Below are positions 36,079 through 44,308 of a stretch of 64,000 bases of DNA, piece after piece. Each line of letters begins with the position of its first letter. Positions within the stretch are counted from its first letter, which is position 1. The stretch is taken from contig NZ_JASATW010000019.1 in assembly GCF_030405905.1 (NCBI RefSeq), positions 1 to 64,000 of the forward strand, given 5' to 3'. The notes beneath the pieces are model-generated. The model ran no database searches. It saw only the letters and a list, made by a program, of their open reading frames with translations, and had not been told where the DNA came from. The DNA comes from Sphaerothrix gracilis. GTDB taxonomy: Bacteria > Cyanobacteriota > Cyanobacteriia > Phormidesmidales > Phormidesmidaceae. A program made the translations under genes and the position numbers.

Positions 36079-36882
36079 CTAGGGACTCTCCTCAGTGGCT
36101 AAGACCGATGGCTCGACTCTAGCAAACAGGGCTAGGTTTGTCGTCGATTCATTAATTTTCAGCTCTAAAACGCGGGCCATCACCCCCGAAGTCTCTAAAG
36201 TTTGTAAATTCAGCCGAGTATTAATACCGTCAATTAGCTGCTGCACTAGCTGACTAGGAGCAGGCTCACCGTCTACCGCGATCGCAGGATCGACTAGACG
36301 CAGATCGCTCCCGCCGGCAATAGCAATACCCGTTTCAATCACCACGTCCAAGACTTCGTCAGCCACAATATCCTTGATATCGACTTCTATCTGCAGCCGA
36401 TTGTTGCCAATAAAGTTAATCTGAGGGTTTTCCAGGCGATAGCGCTGAGCGCGGCGATCGCGGCGGGATGAGAAAAAGTCAAAGCTGAGATTGCTCAGAC
36501 GCTCTGCTACGCCAGGGGAGGCCAGAAACTGATTGATGTCCTGCTCGTCTAGCTCCAGGCGCATTGCCGCCTGAAAGGGCGCATCTAGCTGCAAATCACC
36601 CCGTCGCAGCCGCTCCAGATTAAAATCGACGGTATCGGTTTCTAGCTCAAAGGCGGCAATGCGCAGGTTCTCAACCGGCACAATGCCCCGTCCCGCGACC
36701 CGCACGTGATCCACCTTGCCCTGCAAAAGCTGAAAGGATGGTGCATTGTCTATGCGCACCACTAGCTCGTCGGCTGAAATTAGCCGCGAGCGAATATTAT
36801 CTTCAGCTACCTGATCCACCACAAACCCCACGGGCGAGATCAGGGTCAGCAGGCCGGAGAGCAGAATTGTAATCAGTTCCAT
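36079..36882 (-). CDS. DUF2993 domain-containing protein (LmeA-like)
   Basis: The 267-residue protein has an N-terminal hydrophobic signal (ELITILLSGLLTLISPVGFV) and a DUF2993 domain covering the rest (VRIDNAPSFQLLQGKVDHVRVAGRG, LRRGDLQLDAPFQAAMRLELDEQ, KINESTTNLALFARVEP). DUF2993 proteins are periplasmic beta/alpha proteins of the lipid-binding type; the actinobacterial member LmeA acts in lipomannan synthesis. It starts 2 bp after the proS stop codon, implying co-transcription with proS. Function in cyanobacteria is unknown. Confidence 0.8.
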   Translation of the reverse strand: MELITILLSGLLTLISPVGFVVDQVAEDNIRSRLISADELVVRIDNAPSFQLLQGKVDHVRVAGRGIVPVENLRIAAFELETDTVDFNLERLRRGDLQLDAPFQAAMRLELDEQDINQFLASPGVAERLSNLSFDFFSSRRDRRAQRYRLENPQINFIGNNRLQIEVDIKDIVADEVLDVVIETGIAIAGGSDLRLVDPAIAVDGEPAPSQLVQQLIDGINTRLNLQTLETSGVMARVLELKINESTTNLALFARVEPSVLATEESP

Positions 36883-36884
36883 AC

Positions 36885-38975
36885 CTACGAGTTTAGAGCC
36901 TGATCAATCCACTGTTTGAGGGTACCGACCACCTCGGCAATCGGCATATCGGCTGACTCATGGCTGGCCCGCTTCACCACTTCGACTTTGCCGTCCTTCA
37001 GCGATCGCCCGGTGACGACCCGAAAGGGAATGCCAATCAGGTCAGCGTCCTTAAATTTGACCCCGGCCCGCTCGTCCCGGTCGTCTAGAAGCGTCTCAAT
37101 TCCGGCAGCCTGCAGATCGGCGTAGAGCTGTTCCGCCGCCTCTACCTGCTTTGAGTCAGCAATATTGGGAATTACCACAATGGCCTGATAAGGCGCGATC
37201 GCCACTGGCCAGATAATGCCATCCTTGTCGTAGGACTGTTCCACTGCCGCCTGAGCCAGTCGGGAAACCCCCACACCGTAGCAGCCCATCACCAGCGGCA
37301 CTTCTTCACCGGCTTCATTAGTGTAGGTTGCTCCCAGGGCCTGAGAATATTTGGTACCGAGCTGAAAAATATGGCCAATTTCAATGCCCCGCGCCGTTTG
37401 TAAGGTTTGGGCCGGATCGTGCAGGGCGCGATCGCCCGCCTGCGCCTTGCGCACATCTACTTTATGGGACGGTAGCTCAAACTGCTCACCCCAGTTGGCC
37501 CCGACGACGTGATAGCCCGACTCGTCTGACCCCGTGACGAAGTTCTGCAGCCCCACAGCAGTCTGATCCACTATGCGATCAAATTTGAAAAGTGTTTCAC
37601 CTTGATTGAGCAGGTTCTCTAACTGTTTGCTCTTAATAGTCAATCCTTCTGATCCAAATAAGCTATTTTTCTCATCACCAGAAGTCTGTTTACGGGCATC
37701 TTCAAGGTTCTTCCAGTAAGTACGAGCAGCTTCGCAAATTGCCGCTAATGCCTCTTGAGGGTTTCTGAGATCTGTTGATGAGGGAATATATTCAGTTATT
37801 TTTCGAACTGTACCTATACTCTTCATTGACAAAACTTTCTTAATATCCTCATCTGTCTCCAGTCGAAGTTGAGCCTGAAAGTATTTACTCCAATCTAGTT
37901 CAGGCGATATGTATCCTACAGGTAATGGTTCTAAGCTAAGTTCCTCCGGTACTGGAAGAACTTCCAAAGCTTGTAGAGAAACAATTGTTACATCCCCCAG
38001 AATTTTAGAAACCTCATTCTGTAACTTAACTTCGTTGACTGTTTGATCACCACGAATACTCACTGAAATCACTAGTCTGAAGTCAAGTAGTAAGGAAGAC
38101 CTTCGATATTGGATATCGTATAGGACGTTTTTGACAATCTGCGTCGGTGAGCACTTGAGGAACTTAGCCAGCGACTCGATGGTGGGGGTATTGGGGGTGT
38201 CTAGCTTTTCGTAACTGTCGAAGGAGGAAGCGACGGCATCGGCGGGTTGGGAAACCGCTTTCTCCACGTTGGCGGCATACTGGCCGTCCTCGGTGTAGAG
38301 CACTTCATCTTCCCCCGCCTCAGCCAGCACCATAAACTCATGGGAACCGGCAGAGCCGCCAATCGCACCAGCATCAGCTTCCACCGCCCGAAAAGCCAGC
38401 CCGCAGCGACGTAAAATATTGCTGTAGGCCGTGTACATATCCTGATAGGTCTGTTTGAGGCTCTCCGTGTCGGGGTGGAAGGAGTAGCCATCTTTCATGA
38501 TGAACTCGCGCCCCCGCATCAGGCCAAAGCGGGGCCGAATCTCGTCGCGAAACTTAGTTTGAATCTGGTAGAGATGGAGCGGCAGCTGACGATAGGAGCG
38601 AATCATATCACGGGCGATCGCCGTAATCACTTCTTCATGGGTTGGCCCCAGTCCCAGAAGCTGCTCCCGCCGATCAATCAGGGAAAACATGATGCCTTCT
38701 GCCTTGGTGTAGGTTTCCCAGCGGCCCGATTCCTGCCAGAGGTCAGCCGGTTGTAGCTGGGGTAATAGGCATTCCTGCGCCCCCGTGGCGTTCATCTCCT
38801 CGCGGACAATCTGAGAGACTTTGCCCAAAACCCGCCACAGCAGCGGCAAATAGGCGTAGACGCCGCTGGTGATCCGCCGAAAGTAGCCGGCTCGGAGTAA
38901 CAGCTTATGGCTAGGAATTTCTGCCTCAGCCGGATCTTCTCGCAGGGTCACAAAGAGCATCTGAGACAGTCGCAT
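36885..38975 (-). CDS. proS: Proline--tRNA ligase with enlarged, AT-rich insertion domain
   Basis: This class II bacterial-type ProRS charges tRNA-Pro. The catalytic core is intact: LWQESGRWETY, GLGPTHEEVITAIA, FRDEIRPRFGLMRGREFIMKDGYSFH and MGCYGVGVSRLAQAAVEQ, and the C-terminal anticodon domain (TLLDDRDERAGVKFKDADLIG) is normal. The YbaK-like editing insertion begins normally (TPTIESLAKFLKCSPTQIVKNVLY), but the whole protein has 696 residues against roughly 600 in most cyanobacteria. The extra length and AT-rich codons lie at about residues 276-462 (DNA 37590-38150), while flanks keep GC-rich, HIP1-bearing DNA. The frame is open throughout. Confidence 0.93.
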   Translation of the reverse strand: MRLSQMLFVTLREDPAEAEIPSHKLLLRAGYFRRITSGVYAYLPLLWRVLGKVSQIVREEMNATGAQECLLPQLQPADLWQESGRWETYTKAEGIMFSLIDRREQLLGLGPTHEEVITAIARDMIRSYRQLPLHLYQIQTKFRDEIRPRFGLMRGREFIMKDGYSFHPDTESLKQTYQDMYTAYSNILRRCGLAFRAVEADAGAIGGSAGSHEFMVLAEAGEDEVLYTEDGQYAANVEKAVSQPADAVASSFDSYEKLDTPNTPTIESLAKFLKCSPTQIVKNVLYDIQYRRSSLLLDFRLVISVSIRGDQTVNEVKLQNEVSKILGDVTIVSLQALEVLPVPEELSLEPLPVGYISPELDWSKYFQAQLRLETDEDIKKVLSMKSIGTVRKITEYIPSSTDLRNPQEALAAICEAARTYWKNLEDARKQTSGDEKNSLFGSEGLTIKSKQLENLLNQGETLFKFDRIVDQTAVGLQNFVTGSDESGYHVVGANWGEQFELPSHKVDVRKAQAGDRALHDPAQTLQTARGIEIGHIFQLGTKYSQALGATYTNEAGEEVPLVMGCYGVGVSRLAQAAVEQSYDKDGIIWPVAIAPYQAIVVIPNIADSKQVEAAEQLYADLQAAGIETLLDDRDERAGVKFKDADLIGIPFRVVTGRSLKDGKVEVVKRASHESADMPIAEVVGTLKQWIDQALNS

Positions 38976-39206
38976 GGCGGCTTGCTTCTCCTAATATTTT
39001 CTGTCGCTTATCTTCAGTTAAGAATAAAACATTCGGGCAAAGAGAGAATATACAGCCTGCGGCAGCCCCTGCAGCGTCTAGCGCCAGCAGGTCGTTAAGT
39101 TAAATAGAGCCAAGGAACCTATATTAATTTTGCAAAGTCGCTAAAAACTACTAATACTTCGGTAGCTTAGGGGCGATCGCCCGATTAAATAGATTTGCAC
39201 ACTGAC

Positions 39207-39737
39207 ATGATTTGGCAGCAGGTAATTAAAATTGCGTTTCCGCTTTCGCTAACGCTGGGAGGCTGGGCACTCACCTCGGCTACCGCCCCCACCCAGGCGC
39301 AACCGCTTCAAATCGCGCAGGCCCAGTCGGCTGAAGACTATGGGCGAGCCATGCGCATTGGCTATGCCGCCACCGCTCAGAGGGACTACCAGACGGCTCT
39401 GATTAACTTTCGGCGGGCACTGGCGGCTAGGCCGGGCGATCGCTACGCCATTGCCGCGATTGCTAACGTCCAATCTTATATTGACCAGGTACGAGCGATC
39501 GAGGCCAGAAACCGCCGCGTTGAAGAACTGCAAGATACGCTAGCAGAAGCCGTTGACGAGCAAGACTGGGTCTGTGCCGCTGCGACGATAGATGCCTTAG
39601 TGCCTCTGGTACCGCCAGATTCAATTGAGCGAGGTCGTTTAGTGGCTTATCGAGGAGAACTGACCGGCCTGCTAGAAGCACGGGCCAGTTTGGAAAACTG
39701 GTCTACAGTTTGCTCGGCTAACGTTGCCACCGATTAG
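39207..39737 (+). CDS. Secreted TPR-like hypothetical protein
   Basis: From the ATG at 39207 (a TTG 12 bp upstream is less likely) the ~176-residue protein has a signal peptide (MIWQQVIKIAFPLSLTLGGW ... ATAPTQA) and a tetratricopeptide-like unit (YGRAMRIGYAATAQRDYQTALINFRRALAARPGDRYAIAAIANV, about 45-90), followed by a helical segment and two Cys residues (VCAAAT, TVCSAN). It is a periplasmic helical scaffold protein of unknown role, divergent from proS. Confidence 0.7.
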   Translation: MIWQQVIKIAFPLSLTLGGWALTSATAPTQAQPLQIAQAQSAEDYGRAMRIGYAATAQRDYQTALINFRRALAARPGDRYAIAAIANVQSYIDQVRAIEARNRRVEELQDTLAEAVDEQDWVCAAATIDALVPLVPPDSIERGRLVAYRGELTGLLEARASLENWSTVCSANVATD

Positions 39738-40056
39738 AGCTGAAGGATCACAGCTGTCACCCAAAAATCTTGCCTATCAGCGATAAAGCAGCTCCACGCA
39801 AACGTTGCACTTCACCTGAGCATTTGTTACATTAGTTTACAAAGAAATGAAACTTCATAAGCACTGCGTTGCCGCTGACATAGCGCTGCGGGTAGCTGCA
39901 TGAATAAGCTGATCGGTCAGTTCTGACAGGGGCGATAGGGCCGACCGCGTTTTAAGACTGCAAAGGCGAGCCGCCGCCCCTGACCGCGCTTTGAGATTCC
40001 TGTAGCGTGCGTCACAGAAGTTCAAGCAAACCTGACACGGAGCCAATCGAGTCAAC
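39738..40056. other. Intergenic region before pentapeptide gene
   Basis: These 319 bp show no supported gene. The stretch 39885-40000 is GC-rich and can form weak local inverted repeats around GGGGCG/CGCCCC, but nothing I can name. Confidence 0.3.
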
Positions 40057-40605
40057 ATGGAGGCTATCAAGCTACTACAACACTACGCCATCGGTAAGCG
40101 CGACTTCAGCTATTGGAATCTCCGTGAAACCTGGATCCTAAGGGCCGATCTAACCGGCATTATCTTGCGCCGCGCCGACTTATCCTGTGCTAGTTTGCAG
40201 CAGGCTGATCTGACTCTGGCCAATCTGTCTCATGCCAACCTCTGGCGAGCAAACCTAAAGCAGGCCGCTTTGCCTGGTGCTAATCTCTGTCAGGCGGTTT
40301 TAATTCGCAGTTGCTTAGAGTCTGCTAATTTGACTCAGGCCCACTTATCCCAGGCAGATTTGCGCTTGGCAAGCCTGGTAGGGGCGCAGCTTCAGGGGGC
40401 TAACCTGCAAAATGCGAATCTTTGCTATGCCGATTTAACCGACGCTGATTTGCGGGGGGCTGATCTAGCTGGGGCCGACCTGACCGGAGCCTGCCTGAAA
40501 GGTGCGGTGGTTGAGCGGTCTCAGCTAGAAGCTGCCACGCTGGAGCGGGTGAGCCTGTCAGAGGCTTCAATCCTAGAAACCGATGCCGAGCTGGCGAAAG
40601 CTTAG
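40057..40605 (+). CDS. Pentapeptide-repeat protein
   Basis: The 182-residue protein is built of about 22 tandem pentapeptides of the A(D/N)LxxA type from residue ~28 to ~165 (e.g. ADLTLANLSHANLWRANL, ANLQNANLCYADLTDADLRG), which form a right-handed quadrilateral beta-helix. There is no signal peptide or membrane segment. The N-terminal 25 residues (LLQHYAIGKRDFSYWNLRET) form the usual capping start in cyanobacterial family members. Function is unknown. Its 3' end overlaps the convergent small gene by 4 bp. Confidence 0.88.
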   Translation: MEAIKLLQHYAIGKRDFSYWNLRETWILRADLTGIILRRADLSCASLQQADLTLANLSHANLWRANLKQAALPGANLCQAVLIRSCLESANLTQAHLSQADLRLASLVGAQLQGANLQNANLCYADLTDADLRGADLAGADLTGACLKGAVVERSQLEAATLERVSLSEASILETDAELAKA

Positions 40606-40877
40606 GTTTGCGAGGTCAGCAGTAAGCGAGTGCGCCATAGCTGTGCCCGGCAGATCAGCGGACTGTAATGTACGATAAGTTCCTTCTGTTCTAGGGAGGG
40701 TAGCCGCTTGGCTACGTCATATTTGGCGATCGCCGCTGCAATCGTACGGGCATCGGTTTTAGGTATGCCTTCACGAACGAGCTTCATCCAGTAGGCAATA
40801 CCGATTTGCTTGATGTAGGCGTTTTGCTCTGAGCGATCGCCCGTGGAAAAAGTGGTGGGGGAAGTCTGTGCTAGCAT
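40602..40877 (-). CDS. Small hypothetical protein
   Basis: The ATG at 40877 (MLAQTSPTTF) is favoured because the longer frame from 40946 would overlap the upstream gene. The ~91-residue protein includes QNAYIKQIGIAYWMKLVREGIPKTDARTIAAAIAKYDVAKRLP, probably helical. No known domain is recognised. It follows another small minus-strand gene by ~50 bp and may share its promoter. Confidence 0.55.
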   Translation of the reverse strand: MLAQTSPTTFSTGDRSEQNAYIKQIGIAYWMKLVREGIPKTDARTIAAAIAKYDVAKRLPSLEQKELIVHYSPLICRAQLWRTRLLLTSQT

Positions 40878-40927
40878 TTGGGGCTTTGGGTTAGGGAACA
40901 AAAGTTTGTAAAAAATGAAATAGTGTC

Positions 40928-41209
40928 TCAATCGCAACGGGGACAACCGTGTGAGGTGGTCCGGGCCTGTTTCAAACTACAAAGACGCTCCCTCAGCTCA
41001 TCATAAGCCAAGGCGTTGGTCGTTACCTGAAAGCCCTCTCTTGGTTCAACCTGCAGTAGGCGTTCAATCACGATTTCTTCTTGCGTCGTTAGCGATTCAC
41101 TTAGCAGAGCAGAAAGCAGGCTATAGCCGCTGCGAAGAGCAATGCACCCAAATTGAAAAGTTAGAGAGTTGGCTTTGAGGTTAGCCGCTAAGTGAATCTG
41201 AGGTCGCAT
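40928..41209 (-). CDS. Small hypothetical protein
   Basis: The 93-residue protein starts MRPQIHLAANLKANSLTF and has a helical second half (TTQEEIVIERLLQVEP, ALAYDELRERLCSLKQ), ending in a CPRC pair. No domain is recognised. The frame has ordinary codon use and lies just upstream of another small minus-strand gene. The distance to the next plus-strand gene is large. Confidence 0.5.
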   Translation of the reverse strand: MRPQIHLAANLKANSLTFQFGCIALRSGYSLLSALLSESLTTQEEIVIERLLQVEPREGFQVTTNALAYDELRERLCSLKQARTTSHGCPRCD

Positions 41210-41773
41210 AGATGCAATTACTGAACTGATAGTCTTACTATCTCGTTTTTCTCAAAATTTCTCCGTGACTCTACCCATACCGCCGACGTGATCTTCCTGG
41301 AGTCGGGGCGTGATGAAAGCTGCGATCGCTTGTGACCAAATTGGGCTGGCGGCTGTGACCGAGATTACAACGACAGTCAAAAAAGCAGCTTCAAAGTCTT
41401 GGTGATCATTCAGACAGCAGTGATTCTTTGAAAAATCCAAATAATCAGGGCCGCGGTCTTAAAGTTTAGGTTTTGACTCAGCCAAAACTGCAAGCAGGTA
41501 GTTGCAGTCGGGCATGTTGACAACAGCAAGTAAACGGCAGCTAAACTCACTCACTCTGTTTTATAGTCAACAGGCACAGTCGTAGAAATACTGATTTATT
41601 AAAGAGTCGATGATAGCTGCAAATATATTCACAAAAAGGCTTTTTCACTTGCTAGCCTGGATAAAGTGAAATTATGTCTAGTAAAAAAAGCCACTCACTT
41701 TACTAGATACTTAGCCCCTGCAAAATCACGTTTACAGATACTACTTTTTAGTCTTTAGGAAGGTCGTCACTCT
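41210..41773. other. 564-bp intergenic region upstream of the tandem PEP-CTERM genes
   Basis: No convincing ORF. The last 150 bp are AT-rich and contain an inverted repeat CTAGTAAA (41678-41685) / TTTACTAG (41699-41706) about 70 bp before the start codon, and a smaller TCACTT/AAGTGA pair near 41645-41669. These may be an operator or an attenuator for the PEP-CTERM gene. Confidence 0.4.
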
Positions 41774-42436
41774 ATGAAACTTCGTTCTTTATTAGGAGCT
41801 TCTCTCGTGGGAGCTAGCCTGATAGGGCTTTCAGGGGCCAGCGCGGGTGCTGCTCAGTGTAACGCCGGCAACGTTACGTTGGCCCTGGGCGCTTCTAGCC
41901 AAAGCTCATTAGCCTGCATTGGCTCTTTTGATGGTAACGATACCGGAGCGCAGGGCAACCTGCTAAATGAGCTGAACAGCATCGACTTCACTAGCTCAGA
42001 ATGGGATGTTTTCAGCATTGATGAATCTACGATTAGCGGGTGGGAAATTCTCGCCAAGTCGGATGAGGGCGGCAGTGGTTTAACTGCTGATAACGGCAGC
42101 ACATCAGGCTCTTGGAGCTTCAACAACAGCGGCAGCACAATTGACGGCCCGTTTGTGTTGAGCTTGAAAGCAAGTAATTCTTGGAGCGCCTATTTCTTTG
42201 ATAACTATCAGCAAGCTGCTACTGCCCTAGCAGGTTCTTTTGAGACTGATGGAGTTTCCACGAATAAGAAAGGAAAGGCCCAGGCACTTTCTCATGCCAC
42301 TATCGCCCGCGCCATCTTCACGCCTAAAAACTCGGAACAAGGTTACCAAGAAATTCCGGAACCAGGGGCGGCAGCGGCCCTAGGACTCTTTGCGCTCGGC
42401 ACTGTGCGTACGCTCAAGCGGCGTACTGCTCAGTAA
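41774..42436 (+). CDS. PEP-CTERM protein, cyanobacterial exported type
   Basis: The 220-residue protein has a signal peptide (MKLRSLLGASLVGASLIGLSGASAGA) and a C-terminal PEP-CTERM tag (IPEPGAAAALGLFALGTV then RTLKRRTAQ). The middle is Ser/Asn/Gly-rich and beta-type, with two Cys (AAQCNAGN, LACIGSFDG). AGGAAGG lies about 13 bp before the ATG (41757-41763). It is followed ~200 bp later by a second PEP-CTERM gene with a nearly identical tag, so the pair probably shares a sorting route. The exosortase is outside the window. Confidence 0.85.
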   Translation: MKLRSLLGASLVGASLIGLSGASAGAAQCNAGNVTLALGASSQSSLACIGSFDGNDTGAQGNLLNELNSIDFTSSEWDVFSIDESTISGWEILAKSDEGGSGLTADNGSTSGSWSFNNSGSTIDGPFVLSLKASNSWSAYFFDNYQQAATALAGSFETDGVSTNKKGKAQALSHATIARAIFTPKNSEQGYQEIPEPGAAAALGLFALGTVRTLKRRTAQ

Positions 42437-42642
42437 TTTAGCGCTCAGACTGTATTGAGTAGCTCAGACCGTTTAATTACTTCTCTAACATTGGCTCCCC
42501 AGCGTTGGAGAAGAAAAAGATTTCAAATAATTTTTCGCTTATATGTCACGAGGCTTTTGCAGCCATCCCTAAAGCGCTTAAAACCTGTACTACTTCAAGC
42601 CCCCTACTCAGATCTGCACAATTCCATTCGCTTGAGGTATTC

Positions 42643-43545
42643 ATGAAACATATTCGACGTTCTCTTTTAGCTGTTGCTCTACTGCTAGCTGGGACAGGTG
42701 TTACGGTTGCGGCTCCCGCCCAAGCTGTCAGCCTCAACTTTGACGAGGGCTTTGCTGGGGCTGACGGCACTCGCATCACTAACCAGTGGCAAAATACGCA
42801 CGGCGTCAGCTTTAGCACCAACAAATCTCACGGATTGCTGCTCTATGACACAGCCTGCAAAGGCAAAGGGGGTGACAATGGCTATTCAGCTAACGGCTTT
42901 ACCAATGTCTGCACAGGCGGCGATCGCGACTTAGCCACCGGCAAAGGCGCTTACAAGCAAGGAGGAAACTGGTATGGTTACGACACGCCAGAACAGGGTA
43001 ACGTCCTGATTATCCAAGAGAACAGCAGCAATACGCCGGACGACAATGGCAGCGGCGGCAAAGTGTTTATCGACTTTGACCTAGATAAGTTTGCCTCCGG
43101 TATTACCTTCGACAAGTTTGGCTTTGTGGATTTAGACGAGGCGATTATTCGCAATCAAAAGCTGAACTTCACTTTCGCCTACGCCGATGGCCGAGACGAC
43201 TTCACGATTGATAACGACAACTACGAAACTTACGTGACTGACACTGTTTTATCAAAGGAGTGGGACTTCAACTCCAATACCAAAACGGGCAGAACAGGTG
43301 GAGCACTAGAAGGAGACAACTCCTTCAGAGAATTCACTTTCGACAACGGGAATGGAGACTTTGACGGCATTAAGCAAATCATCGTGAACTATCAGGGAGC
43401 CAGCGGCGCGATCGCTTCCTTTGACTATCAAGAAACACAATCGCCGGAAGATCCTGCCTCTGTCCCCGAACCGGGCGCAGCGGCTGCCTTAGGACTCTTT
43501 GCACTCGGTACTGTGCGTACGCTCAAGCGGCGGGCGGCTCAGTAA
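42643..43545 (+). CDS. PEP-CTERM protein, second of a tandem pair
   Basis: The ATG at 42643 is chosen over an upstream TTG because it opens on a signal peptide (MKHIRRSLLAVALLLAGTGV). The ~300-residue product has a beta-rich middle (VSLNFDEGFAGADGTRITNQW, GKVFIDFDLDKFASGITFDKF) typical of cyanobacterial PEP-CTERM surface proteins, and the tag VPEPGAAAALGLFALGTV then RTLKRRAAQ. The C-terminal ~28 residues are almost identical to those of the preceding gene, although the rest differ. A strong hairpin follows at 43598. Confidence 0.85.
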   Translation: MKHIRRSLLAVALLLAGTGVTVAAPAQAVSLNFDEGFAGADGTRITNQWQNTHGVSFSTNKSHGLLLYDTACKGKGGDNGYSANGFTNVCTGGDRDLATGKGAYKQGGNWYGYDTPEQGNVLIIQENSSNTPDDNGSGGKVFIDFDLDKFASGITFDKFGFVDLDEAIIRNQKLNFTFAYADGRDDFTIDNDNYETYVTDTVLSKEWDFNSNTKTGRTGGALEGDNSFREFTFDNGNGDFDGIKQIIVNYQGASGAIASFDYQETQSPEDPASVPEPGAAAALGLFALGTVRTLKRRAAQ

Positions 43546-43597
43546 TCTGCGTCTTTGTTCTATTTGGGGTGTATCTACAAAATTAGTCAGCTTGTGA

Positions 43598-43634
43598 CAG
43601 CCGAGTTTCTTCTGCGTTGGAAGAAACTCGGCTG
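43598..43634. terminator. 15-bp perfect hairpin between convergent genes
   Basis: CAGCCGAGTTTCTTC and its exact complement are separated by TGCGTTG. It lies between the stop codon of the PEP-CTERM gene (43545, plus) and that of the small minus gene at 43641. There is no long T-run on either side, so it may be a bidirectional terminator or a 3'-end stabiliser. Confidence 0.7.
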
Positions 43635-43640
43635 TGGCGT

Positions 43641-43874
43641 TCAACCCTGATAGTATCGAGTCAAAATTCGGATGACTTCGCCCTGGATGGGGGAGGGCAG
43701 CGGCGGACTCCACTCATAAACCTGAGAAAAGCCTTGCAGATAAAGCCGCATAATGACGCTTTCAACCCCGTCTGGAACGCCGCAGGCAAGCAGGCGAATC
43801 GGTTGGCGGTTGGCGGGAGAAGGCGCTGCCGTTTGCTGCAGCAGTTCTGGAATGGTCTGAACAGTTGGTATCAT
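43641..43874 (-). CDS. Conserved small cyanobacterial hypothetical protein
   Basis: The 77-residue protein is of a type I recognise as widespread in cyanobacteria without assigned function: IPELLQQTA near the start, RQPIRLLACGVPDGVESVIM, LYLQGFSQVYEWSPPLPSP and the ending GEVIRILTRYY. No membrane segment or catalytic motif. The plus-strand frame over the same DNA lacks these features. Confidence 0.7.
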   Translation of the reverse strand: MIPTVQTIPELLQQTAAPSPANRQPIRLLACGVPDGVESVIMRLYLQGFSQVYEWSPPLPSPIQGEVIRILTRYYQG

Positions 43875-43898
43875 GATGAGTAATCAAATAAGTTTGCC

Positions 43899-43932
43899 CG
43901 CGATCGCCTTTCAGATGCGATCGCGTTTTTTT
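43899..43932 (+). terminator. HIP1-based hairpin followed by a seven-T run
   Basis: Two HIP1 sites form the arms (CGCGATCGC at 43899-43907, GCGATCGCG at 43917-43925) and TTTTTTT follows. It has the complete form of an intrinsic terminator on the plus strand, but no plus-strand gene ends just before it. Confidence 0.5.
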
Positions 43933-44089
43933 GTCCGTATCTATCGGTGATCAGACAAGTCGTAGTATAAGTTTTTTGCGCCCTTTTATCAATGCAGCGG
44001 CAAATTAAATTGCCGCTACGGCAAACATACAGCTATTTGAAAGCCCCGGATGATAGCATCTGCTTGCATATAGAGAACTGGCAGATCGT

Positions 44090-44308
44090 GTGATTCGGTG
44101 GCGGTTAGCAGTAGTCATGGCAGAGCGCGATATGAGCAATAAAGAACTTGCTGCGCTTACGGGAATGCATCCGACTTCAATTTCTAAACTGAAAAGTCGG
44201 CGGCGGTTTACCCGCATTGATGAAGCGACCTTGGATGCGCTTTGTGTTGCACTGCGCTGTCAGCCTGGGGATTTACTGGTGCATCAGACCGTAGACGAAG
44301 GGACTTAG
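44090..44308 (+). CDS. XRE/Cro-type helix-turn-helix regulator
   Basis: The 72-residue protein is a single HTH domain of the Cro/C1 (HTH_26, YozG-like) kind: RWRLAVVMAERDMSNKELAALTGMHPTSISKLKSRRRFTRID covers helices 1-4, and LDALCVALRCQPGDLL is the conserved C-terminal helix pair. It begins at GTG 44090; a shorter version from MAERD at 44117 would lack helix 1. Its 3' end overlaps the convergent hybrid kinase by 4 bp. Targets unknown. Confidence 0.8.
   Translation: MIRWRLAVVMAERDMSNKELAALTGMHPTSISKLKSRRRFTRIDEATLDALCVALRCQPGDLLVHQTVDEGT

Noticed and set aside
39855..40070. 71-codon minus-strand frame before the pentapeptide gene
   Set aside because: Arg/Ala/Ser-rich composition without family signals, overlapping the start of a clear gene on the other strand.
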